IMG/VR virus record: IMGVR_UViG_3300022690_001561
Coordinates: 1 to 36,330 of that record
Strand: one strand, 5' to 3'
DNA from: a virus
DNA length: 36,330 nt
Part shown: in pieces, positions 29,999 to 36,330 of the stretch
Position numbering within the stretch: the first letter of the stretch is position 1
Layout of the letters: every line of letters begins with the position of its first letter
Position numbers and translations under genes: made by a program
Notes under the pieces: generated by a model
Seen by the model: only the letters and a program-made list of their open reading frames with translations
Told to the model about the DNA's origin: nothing
Databases searched by the model: none

Positions 29999-30345
29999 AT
30001 CTTATTTATCTTTTCTGTCAAAGATGCCACTTGAACTTCTAACTCTCGTATTCTTATCGTCATTTTTTCACAATTATTATTAATCTTTATATCTTCGTCT
30101 TTAATATCGTCTTTAATAGACTCCATATATCCAGCAATCGTTTTATCAATTTGGTAATGAGAATGTCTAAACCCTTTATTTTTGTCTATTTCTTTTATAA
30201 GGTCTTTTCTTAATCTAATAATCTTATCGAGCAAGACCATTAACTCTTTATTTACAGACTTATATATAAAAATAAATAATATGCTTAAAATAGGAATTGT
30301 AAAACATAATATTGTAGACAATTCGTCAGCATTAAGATAAATCAT
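29992..30345 (-). CDS. Membrane-anchored coiled-coil protein, inner-spanin-like
   Basis: 117 aa. An N-terminal membrane helix at about 11-28 (ILCFTIPILSILFIFIY), then a long periplasmic helix ending in a coiled coil (IRELEVQVASLTEKINKIC) with a C-terminal Cys. This topology is that of i-spanins (Rz), which link inner and outer membranes during lysis. A lipobox outer-spanin gene embedded in or beside it was not found. The start overlaps the hydrolase stop (ATGA). Confidence 0.5.
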   Translation of the reverse strand: MIYLNADELSTILCFTIPILSILFIFIYKSVNKELMVLLDKIIRLRKDLIKEIDKNKGFRHSHYQIDKTIAGYMESIKDDIKDEDIKINNNCEKMTIRIRELEVQVASLTEKINKIC

Positions 30346-30917
30346 CTAAAAATATTATTTATGATTTTCTGTTCCTTAGAGTCCCATACTTTAATTAATA
30401 TATTTTTAACAATCTTTCTATCAATTATAAGCTCGTCAAGCTCTTGAGGGCTTCTACTGTTTGTATTTTTTGGCTCATTTATCCAACCTTGACCCCTTAG
30501 CCATATTACCTCGCCTTCACTGCAAAATATTTTATCATCATTGGTTTCTTTTTTAATTATTCCGTGACCCTCAGAAGAAGCCGCCCCCGAAGCATCGTAT
30601 TTTTTACCAACTAAATACTTTTCATTCTTCTTTAATTTATCTAAATCAACTTTTTTTATTACTTTGCGGGCATAAACATCTACACTGCCCATTTCCTTAA
30701 AATAATCCAACCAAAAAACATGACGATAAATCGGACTGTGAGCCTGACTTATCATGCCCTTTTTATTGAAAAATGAGTAGCCTGCTATATAGGGCAATGT
30801 ATGATCAACATGATGCCAGTCTGATTGACTTGCCTTCTTTGTGATAAAACGAAGCCAAAAACGTATGGTAAACAAGTTTTTAAGCTTAAATTTTTGTCTA
30901 TAAAATAGTATATACAT
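30342..30917 (-). CDS. Papain-like hydrolase, C92/YiiX-type, possible endolysin
   Basis: 191 aa. A basic N-terminus with weakly hydrophobic helix (YRQKFKLKNLFTIRFWLRFI), then SDWHHVDHTLPYIAG with candidate catalytic His35/His36, and 'DKIFCSEGEVIWL' with Cys132 and Glu134. The order His before Cys is the circularly permuted papain arrangement of the C92/NlpC family, which often cuts amide bonds in peptidoglycan or lipids. It lies in the operon with the holin fusion, so an endolysin or amidase role is plausible. No canonical lysozyme was seen elsewhere in the window. Confidence 0.65.
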   Translation of the reverse strand: MYILFYRQKFKLKNLFTIRFWLRFITKKASQSDWHHVDHTLPYIAGYSFFNKKGMISQAHSPIYRHVFWLDYFKEMGSVDVYARKVIKKVDLDKLKKNEKYLVGKKYDASGAASSEGHGIIKKETNDDKIFCSEGEVIWLRGQGWINEPKNTNSRSPQELDELIIDRKIVKNILIKVWDSKEQKIINNIFR

Positions 30918-30927
30918 AATTTATTAT

Positions 30928-31431
30928 TTAAACTATTTCTACAATACCAATTTGAGCCTGATAAGGCTGATCGTAGTCTATTTCTTCAATGACATTTCCG
31001 TCCTCGTCTAACATTTGTTCACCATTTTCATCTAGTACAGGTTTTGTATAATATCTAGTCTCTTCTTTTATTAAACTGTCTGCAATTTCACTAGGCATAT
31101 CAACAGTAGAAGTTTCGTCTTTTAAACAGTAAAAATCAACACTCACAGTACTATTTATATTTGTTAAGTCAATAGTATCTCTTTTTAGTGAATCAGTTTT
31201 CGTTTTGTATAAAGGGACATTTTCATGATCTGCTGCAATATCTTTATCCTGATAACCGGTATTATTGACTAATAGATTAGTTCTATCATAGTAACAAAAC
31301 ATATCTGTACCAGTTATAGTGGAAAATCCTCCTTCTCCTTTGAAGATGGCAGCTAATTTCTTTATTGTTTCAATATAAAACTCTGTTAATTTTACTGTTA
31401 CTATTGTTGTTATATTTTTATTCTTTGTCAT
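30928..31431 (-). CDS. Hypothetical protein near fibre genes
   Basis: 167 aa: MTKNKNITTIVTVKLTEFYI, then a mixed region and an acidic ending (DENGEQMLDEDGNVIEEIDY). 'FKGEGGFSTITGTDMFCYYD' lies at about 28-47. The acidic 'DENGxxMLDEDGNxIEE' pattern is common in phage fibre-chaperone or tail-associated proteins. Placed between the fibre-like gene and the hydrolase with 10 bases on either side. The function is unknown. Confidence 0.55.
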   Translation of the reverse strand: MTKNKNITTIVTVKLTEFYIETIKKLAAIFKGEGGFSTITGTDMFCYYDRTNLLVNNTGYQDKDIAADHENVPLYKTKTDSLKRDTIDLTNINSTVSVDFYCLKDETSTVDMPSEIADSLIKEETRYYTKPVLDENGEQMLDEDGNVIEEIDYDQPYQAQIGIVEIV

Positions 31432-31441
31432 AATATCTTAT

Positions 31442-32776
31442 TTAAATAAATAAATCAATTCTTTCAGCACTGATTAATACTGCATTAGCCGAAGGGTCTG
31501 TTTCATTTCTAAGAATAGCGATTTTTTGCACAGTAATTGCTTGGTCAACTGCTGCGGGAAATTGTGCTTCCTCATTAGAATCTATAGCAGCTTGTAATGA
31601 AAGATACTCTGCTTGGCCAAGAATTTCTATGATAATCTGTTGACTTAATGATGCTTTATAAAAGTTAATCTTTGTTCTATTATCATTTGTCATTGTTATA
31701 AATGTGCCAGGATTGTTGGGATCTTCATATTGTGTAACATTCATTGTTCCTGGCACCGTGACTGATTGTAAAATATTATCTCTGCTAAACTGGAAGATAA
31801 TTGCCTGAGAAACTGGGGTTAATAATTCTTCTACATCTGGCGCAAGCCCGCCTAAAGTTCCCAGGAATCCTGTAGCTCTTACTAATGCTTGACCTGTATT
31901 CATATCAAGATTAAGATTGGCTCCATTAAAAGCAATTGTGCCAGGATTCAGTGAATGATTGACTGTACCTAATGCATCAATTATATCATCAACTCTAATA
32001 GCGGTATTAACTTTCTCACCTCCGCCAGCAAGTACTATTTGAATAATTCCCGCATTTCTGATAAATCCACCCATCAGTAATTCAGTATTTGAGTTACGGC
32101 CAGCCGTATTACTTCTTAAGGTAAGCTGGTTATTGACATTTTCTGTAAAAACTGTTCCAGCACTATCTAAGAATATCATAAATGAACCGCTTTGATTAGG
32201 CGGCGTTGTATCTAATGCTTTAGTATCTGCCTCATTCCATGCCACCTTAGATGGCCTTGAAGCAAACTTCTCGGTTGTTCTGTCAAGTATCCAGCCAGTT
32301 CCGCTTTGATTTATATCTACAGTGTGATGAGCTTGTGCAGTTGTATTAATTGACATATAGTTAGCCTGCGTGGTATACCCCGAAACGTAACTACAAGTAC
32401 TTCTGGGTAGTAGTTCTTGTATTCTCTTTTCTGAAAACCCATTGATCGATCTGTATTTATCATCAAAAGAACTAAAATAAATTTGAACACTCAATTCTAT
32501 ATCTAATATTATTTCATTACCATTTTCAGCTAGATTAGAGGGAGTTTGAGCAACGATTTTAACAATAAAATTTATATTTGTAAAATCATCTACTCTTATA
32601 AATTCCATTGCGTTTCTTCCTTTGAACGGACTTGTATTGTCAGGAAGTGTGATTGTCACATCACCAGTCGAGCCGTCAATCTCTATGCGGTCAAAATGCT
32701 TTGTCAGCGTAATATCACCCGTAGCTTGTAATGTTAAGGGATGCGTTGTTATTAAGGGTCTAATTAATTCCGGCAT
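31442..32776 (-). CDS. Fibre-like virion protein
   Basis: 444 aa, beta-rich and soluble, starting MPELIRPLITTHPLTLQATG, then 'IEIDGSTGDVTITLPDNTSP', the short repetitive strand pattern of fibre N-domains. A middle part has 'AGIIQIVLAGGGEKVNTAIR', and the C-terminal part is helical with 'YLSLQAAIDSNEEAQFPAAV'. It is first in the minus-strand host-interaction and lysis operon. It may be a tail-fibre or neck-fibre protein; no enzymatic motif is visible. Confidence 0.65.
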   Translation of the reverse strand: MPELIRPLITTHPLTLQATGDITLTKHFDRIEIDGSTGDVTITLPDNTSPFKGRNAMEFIRVDDFTNINFIVKIVAQTPSNLAENGNEIILDIELSVQIYFSSFDDKYRSINGFSEKRIQELLPRSTCSYVSGYTTQANYMSINTTAQAHHTVDINQSGTGWILDRTTEKFASRPSKVAWNEADTKALDTTPPNQSGSFMIFLDSAGTVFTENVNNQLTLRSNTAGRNSNTELLMGGFIRNAGIIQIVLAGGGEKVNTAIRVDDIIDALGTVNHSLNPGTIAFNGANLNLDMNTGQALVRATGFLGTLGGLAPDVEELLTPVSQAIIFQFSRDNILQSVTVPGTMNVTQYEDPNNPGTFITMTNDNRTKINFYKASLSQQIIIEILGQAEYLSLQAAIDSNEEAQFPAAVDQAITVQKIAILRNETDPSANAVLISAERIDLFI

Positions 32777-32857
32777 AAAATATTTTAATATTTTTAAACT
32801 AATTTAAAGCCAATAAGATATATTTTACAAGTTTATAAAAAAATTTGAAAATAATAC

Positions 32858-32877
32858 TTGACTATTAGTATTAATAG
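32858..32877 (+). promoter_or_regulatory. Promoter-operator shared with the RHH gene
   Basis: TTGACT at 32858-32863 runs into CTATTA-GTAT-TAATAG (32862-32877), an inverted repeat. The stretch equals the one at 19132-19113 (minus strand) at 18 of 20 positions. A -10 element is weak (AACAAT at 16 bases). It precedes the plus-strand operon at 32924. The other 147-base gap content (32777-32923) is AT-rich leader. Confidence 0.55.
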
Positions 32878-32923
32878 GTAACAATAGGTAAGAAGGCTTT
32901 TATTAACTTAATTAAAATAAAAA

Positions 32924-33094
32924 ATGAATAAATTACAATATATTAAATTATTAGAATTAAGAGGAATCACCAAACTAGAAAAAGGTGAGACTATTTTTGC
33001 AGCAATAGAGAGAAGCGGAGGAATCGAAGGAATCGGAATTTTAAAAGAAATGATTAAAGTAAATGATATTTTAGAGGAAGAGGAAAATGACTAA
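32924..33094 (+). CDS. Small regulatory-operon protein
   Basis: 56 aa: MNKLQYIKLLELRGITKLEK, then GETIFAAIERSGGIEGIGIL and an acidic end (NDILEEEEND). Helical with a central Gly-rich turn. It overlaps the next gene by 8 bases (ATGACTAA). Placed after a promoter shared with the RHH gene. Shorter than a 60-codon cut-off; the family is unknown. Confidence 0.5.
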   Translation: MNKLQYIKLLELRGITKLEKGETIFAAIERSGGIEGIGILKEMIKVNDILEEEEND

Positions 33095-33329
33095 ATATTA
33101 TACAACACATGAAGTGGCGGAACTAACGCCTAATTATGGCAGTGCTAGAACCTTATTAAAGGCTCTTGGCGATAATCAAAATGCAAAAGGTTACGCACGA
33201 TTAAAAAATGATAAAGAACTTTTTGCAAAGCTATCTAATAATAAGCTATCCAAAATTTGGAATTGTAGAACAAGAGAGGGTAAAGGCTGGTATTATAGGA
33301 AAGATGAGATTAACCGGATTTTGAATTAG
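33087..33329 (+). CDS. Winged-helix, excisionase/MerR-like DNA-binding protein
   Basis: 80 aa: MTKYYTTHEVAELTPNYGSA, then 'RTLLKALGDNQNAKGYARLK' and C-terminal 'GKGWYYRKDEINRILN'. 'YyTthEVAEl' followed by a C-terminal 'GWYYRKDEI..IL' wing is the MerR/excisionase-type fold. It may be an Xis-like or regulator protein. GAGGAAGAGG lies about 5-15 bases before the ATG. No integrase was found beside it. Confidence 0.65.
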   Translation: MTKYYTTHEVAELTPNYGSARTLLKALGDNQNAKGYARLKNDKELFAKLSNNKLSKIWNCRTREGKGWYYRKDEINRILN

Positions 33330-33376
33330 AAATACCAATTATTTAACTTTTTTTTAACTTTAACTCAGAAAATATC

Positions 33377-33790
33377 ATGAAAGACAAAAGAAAAGAAATA
33401 TTAGACCATTCGCATTTGAATAGTACTAATGAATTAGCAAGAATATATTTTAGAGAATCAGGGATAAACTTTTCTAATTTAGAAATGAAGGCTTTTGAAG
33501 AGTTACAATTATTGATTCAAATTGAGATAGACAAGCTTTTAGACGATACTAGTTACCGTATGATTACAGAGCTTAAAGTAAAGCCAATAATACAAAGGAC
33601 TAGATACAGTGAACATGGTATCTTTTTAAGAATATCTGGCAGTTATTTTTCTGATAGAGAAGCAATATCTTTTTGGACAAATCCGCTTAAGATTGGTTTC
33701 TGTGGCGAAATGTCCGGCTGTAATCGGATTCCATTTATAACAGGATTTATAAAATGGGTAGATTTATTAAAGAGGAGGATAGTGACATAA
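33377..33790 (+). CDS. Hypothetical protein
   Basis: 137 aa, starting MKDKRKEILDHSHLNSTNEL; helical to about 60, then beta-rich (LKVKPIIQRTRYSEHGIFLR and following). No membrane segment or motif recognised. Preceded by TTAACTTTAAC (33354-33364). Followed 14 bases later by a hairpin terminator. Confidence 0.55.
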   Translation: MKDKRKEILDHSHLNSTNELARIYFRESGINFSNLEMKAFEELQLLIQIEIDKLLDDTSYRMITELKVKPIIQRTRYSEHGIFLRISGSYFSDREAISFWTNPLKIGFCGEMSGCNRIPFITGFIKWVDLLKRRIVT

Positions 33791-33803
33791 AACAATAAAA
33801 AAA

Positions 33804-33833
33804 CCCGACCGTGAAGTCGAGGCTACTTTTTTT
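33804..33833 (+). terminator. Rho-independent terminator-like hairpin
   Basis: CCCGAC (33804-33809) pairs with GTCG plus, past a bulged A, GG (33816-33822); the loop is CGTGAA. It is followed by CTAC and seven T (33827-33833) and preceded by a run of A, so it may work in both directions. It would end the regulatory operon before the barrel gene. Confidence 0.55.
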
Positions 33834-33858
33834 AACTTTAATCATAACGGTAAATATT

Positions 33859-34578
33859 ATGAACTATAAAAATAAGAATGCAATTATAATAATAACACTT
33901 ATTAACCTTTATTCTTTTGATTCTTTTGCGACTCCGTTTTATGTGGGGATAAGTGGTCAACAGCAAGACATCCACTTAGAATCAAATATGAATTCTTCTG
34001 CTTATACTGGATCATCTACTAATATGAACAAAGCTACTAATATAGTCGGTTTTGCTGGGTATGAATTTGGAGAAAATAAAATCAATCCATATAAATTATC
34101 TATTGAAGCCAGCTATTACCAAGATTATAACGATTTATCTTCTGCAACTAGTTATTATCAAGACTCACAAGAAAATTTCTTATTATTTGGTGAAAATCAA
34201 TCTTATCTAAAAAGTAAAGTTTTATCTTTTAATACCATCCATACCTATAATTTAAAAGATAGATTTAATCTAATAGGGATTGTTGGTGTAAGTTATTATA
34301 ATTTTAAATTTACTGAAAATATAACTGAATATAATATTGATAATGATAACTATAGCTATTATCATGGAATGGATAAAATAAATAAATTTGGTTTTAATTT
34401 AGGTATTGGCTTTTCTATTAGAATGCCTAAAATGTATTATGACCCACTCCTTTCCGAAAGAATAACATTAAGAACTAAAATTGTTCATTCTTTCTTTAAG
34501 ATAAAGCCTGATATTATTTTTGTTGATGAAATAACAGGTAAAACATCATTAGAGATTGATATGATAATTCATTTCTAA
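33859..34578 (+). CDS. Second outer-membrane beta-barrel protein
   Basis: 239 aa from ATG 33859. The longer frame begins at a GTG (33811) inside the terminator hairpin and I reject it. A signal peptide (KNKNAIIIITLINLYSFDSFA, cleavage near residue 22) precedes 'TPFYVGISGQQQDIHLESNM'; the mature part is strand-rich with many Tyr/Asn/Ser and ends 'SLEIDMIIHF' with terminal Phe, the BAM signal. Such barrels resemble Surf_Ag/opacity-type proteins of alphaproteobacteria, which suggests capture from a host. Preceded by TTAACTTTAAT (33832-33842). Confidence 0.75.
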   Translation: MNYKNKNAIIIITLINLYSFDSFATPFYVGISGQQQDIHLESNMNSSAYTGSSTNMNKATNIVGFAGYEFGENKINPYKLSIEASYYQDYNDLSSATSYYQDSQENFLLFGENQSYLKSKVLSFNTIHTYNLKDRFNLIGIVGVSYYNFKFTENITEYNIDNDNYSYYHGMDKINKFGFNLGIGFSIRMPKMYYDPLLSERITLRTKIVHSFFKIKPDIIFVDEITGKTSLEIDMIIHF

Positions 34579-34606
34579 CTTTCTAAATTACTGCTTAATT
34601 TTCTTA

Positions 34607-36330
34607 TTAACTATATTCATAAACAATAATCAAACCATTACCACCATCACCACCATCAAACCCACTAGTGCTGCCAGTACCTCCAGCACCTATTGTTATT
34701 GTTTCAGTCGCACCCAAACCAGAAGTAATAAATGATTCAGCATAAGCACCACTACCACCACCAGAACCACTCTCACTATTAAAATCAAAACCACCACTAC
34801 CGCCACCGCCACCGCCATCGGTAGCGTCCTCACCAAAACTGTCAGTGTTTAAAGATACTCCCCTGGTACCACCACCAAAATATGAATTGCTACCAATACC
34901 GGAAGAAACATTACCAGCAGTTGACCCACCACCACCACCACCACCATCGATGGTAATATCTCCTGTAGAAGAACTGGCAAACCCTCCTAGGCCACCAGAC
35001 CTTGTAGCTACAACACCTTGACCACCTTGACCACCAACAGCAATAACATGTGACCCAAAAGAAGAAGTACCGCCATTACCGGCTGAGATACCAGCGGTAC
35101 TACCACCACCACCACCACCACCACCAATAGCTTTGACTATGACACTATTAACCCCAGTTGGTTTTGTCCAAGTTCCTGAAGAAGTAAAAGTTTGAACGCT
35201 TTTTAAACGTCCTGTAAATTTAGGATCAATCAAATCAACAATATCAGTAACACTCTCAACATCAGAACCACTATCATTGTTAAACGAGGCTACACAACGC
35301 CAGCTTTGATAAGGATGGTAATAACCCCTTAAAAAAGGATTTAGTGCATAAGGCCGCTCTGTATCAATCCTACGCTGTCCATCTTGGGAAATATAAGCAT
35401 AAAATCTTGTGTCGGCTGCTTCAGAAACACCGGAAGCTAAATCGGTTGTTATATCAAAAATAATTCTATTTTCTCTAGTTTTCAAAGTGTTGGCATTTAC
35501 AGAAATAGAATTATCTATATTTTTTGAAATGATTGTTGTATCGCTAAATTCCTCATAGGAAAGAGAATTTAAATCACTATAACTTAAATCAAAATCTAAA
35601 GATCGACTCCCTATTGCGTTGGCGGTATCAATTACTACTAAGCCTATTAGAATACGATCACTAACTATGAATACTGAACTATCAAATCTTTTCCATTGTT
35701 CATTGGTTAAATCAAACCAATATTGACCTGTAGCAGGACTTCCAGGAGTATCAAAACTATAAATAGGAACAAGAAAAGAAACTTCAAAATCTACAGTATT
35801 CTTGTCTAAGAATACATAACCTAAAGACATTAGAGTAAGAACATCATTGTTGGCCAACGTTTCCCTAATGATGGGATCACCGGAAGAATCAAAGAAATAT
35901 CCTCTTTTTACATTGGTTAATTCGGTAGTGCTTTTTACAAAGGCAAGCATTAATTCGCTTCCTTTTTGTAAACATACAACTTGTCCGACTTTAGCAGTGA
36001 TGCTAGCTCCCATAGTATCGACTGGTATTGTATCATCTTCACCACCCAAAAACTTAGTTTCTTCTTGATCTGTTAAGCCAGCATCGTTAATTAAACATTC
36101 CTCTGTTGCACCACTTGCTGCAACGGTTAAAGATGTCAAAACAATATCTGCTGCAAGAATTATGGTACTACCATTGACAATATATACTAAATCAGTACTT
36201 GCCGCTTCGATAGTAGCTTCATTCGTTGCCCCGTCTGCTCTTATAAAATCAGCTTGATCACTTGTTGACCTGACTTGTCCGGATCTAATAATATTTTGTT
36301 CACTTGTAAGCAATGAAATGTCAACAGTAC
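34607..36330 (-). CDS. Tail fibre with glycine-rich adhesin domain (5' end off the window)
   Basis: At least 573 codons; the frame is open to the right edge. A TTG at 36313 is only an apparent start, so the N-terminus is outside. Residues of about 1-380 form a beta-rich shaft. The C-terminal 190 residues are a Gly/Ser-rich domain with poly-Gly runs of 6-8 (from 'VNSVIVKAIGGGGGGG' on), ending 'GGDGGNGLIIVYEYS'. Such poly-Gly domains (T-even gp38/S16 adhesin-like, PF21722-type) fold as polyglycine-II sandwiches that bind receptors. It converges on the second barrel gene (28-base gap, no terminator seen). Confidence 0.8.
   Translation of the reverse strand, partial: TVDISLLTSEQNIIRSGQVRSTSDQADFIRADGATNEATIEAASTDLVYIVNGSTIILAADIVLTSLTVAASGATEECLINDAGLTDQEETKFLGGEDDTIPVDTMGASITAKVGQVVCLQKGSELMLAFVKSTTELTNVKRGYFFDSSGDPIIRETLANNDVLTLMSLGYVFLDKNTVDFEVSFLVPIYSFDTPGSPATGQYWFDLTNEQWKRFDSSVFIVSDRILIGLVVIDTANAIGSRSLDFDLSYSDLNSLSYEEFSDTTIISKNIDNSISVNANTLKTRENRIIFDITTDLASGVSEAADTRFYAYISQDGQRRIDTERPYALNPFLRGYYHPYQSWRCVASFNNDSGSDVESVTDIVDLIDPKFTGRLKSVQTFTSSGTWTKPTGVNSVIVKAIGGGGGGGGSTAGISAGNGGTSSFGSHVIAVGGQGGQGVVATRSGGLGGFASSSTGDITIDGGGGGGGSTAGNVSSGIGSNSYFGGGTRGVSLNTDSFGEDATDGGGGGGSGGFDFNSESGSGGGSGAYAESFITSGLGATETITIGAGGTGSTSGFDGGDGGNGLIIVYEYS

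Noticed and set aside
36313-36330. Fibre gene starting at TTG 36313
   Set aside because: The frame is open to the window edge and no ribosome site precedes the TTG, so the real start is outside.
1-36330. CRISPR array, insertion sequence, rRNA or integrase
   Set aside because: No regularly spaced repeats, transposase or recombinase motifs or rRNA-like stretches were seen.
1-36330. The two window ends joining directly into a circle
   Set aside because: The left gene would then end after about 30 more codons inside the fibre frame; both cut genes look longer, so sequence is probably missing.

Overview
This is most of an AT-rich (by eye roughly one third G+C) tailed-phage or prophage genome. 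The host looks Gram-negative: two genes encode secreted outer-membrane beta-barrels with a terminal Phe, there are lipobox proteins, and the holin is of the alphaproteobacterial 3TM type. The host cannot be named from this sequence; an AT-rich alphaproteobacterium (Rickettsiales-like) is a guess. No integrase was found, so the lifestyle is open. Both window edges cut tail genes on the minus strand.

Layout. (1) 17.3 kb down to 1, minus strand: the late structural operon. It runs LamG-fold protein, small terminase, small basic ORF, large terminase, a portal fused to a Mu F-like domain, Mu I-type protease/scaffold, decorator, major capsid, Mu gp36-, gpG- and gp37-like connector proteins, tail tube, a tail assembly chaperone with an A9 slippery run, tape measure, a DNA methyltransferase and distal tail proteins. 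The head is Mu-like but the tail is long and non-contractile in type, since no sheath gene is seen. A plus-strand three-gene moron with its own promoter interrupts this operon at 11.1-11.9 kb. (2) 23.1 down to 17.4 kb, minus strand: the early recombination operon, with an HTH regulator, a truncated duplicate of a coiled-coil gene, a RecE-like PD-(D/E)XK nuclease, the full coiled-coil protein, an RHH regulator and a Sak4-like RecA-fold ATPase. (3) 23.1-23.55 kb: a divergent control region with promoters, twin palindromes and a tRNA T-arm-like hairpin. (4) 23.55-27.4 kb, plus strand: small early genes and two replication proteins (a DUF1376-like initiator and a putative helicase loader). (5) 32.8 down to 27.5 kb, minus strand: host-interaction and lysis genes, namely fibre-like proteins, a papain-like (C92) hydrolase, a spanin-like protein, an outer-membrane barrel and a DUF5675 plus 3TM holin fusion. 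(6) 32.8-34.6 kb, plus strand: a small regulatory operon and a second barrel. It is followed by a minus-strand Gly-rich tail fibre running off the right edge.

The most unusual signals are regulatory RNA and DNA. Two H-type pseudoknots of nearly identical geometry (8-bp stem 1, 7-bp stem 2, no junction nucleotide, 6-7-nt last loop) sit in the leaders of early genes at 24.24 and 24.97 kb. A possible long-range relative lies in the HTH-gene leader. One promoter-operator sequence is shared by the RHH gene (19.1 kb) and the operon at 32.9 kb. A TTAACTTTAA(T/C) motif recurs just upstream of many start codons. A GC-rich, hairpin-dense island lies at 22.07-22.24 kb. The 76-aa copy of the coiled-coil protein arose by duplication with an exact 375-bp in-frame deletion.
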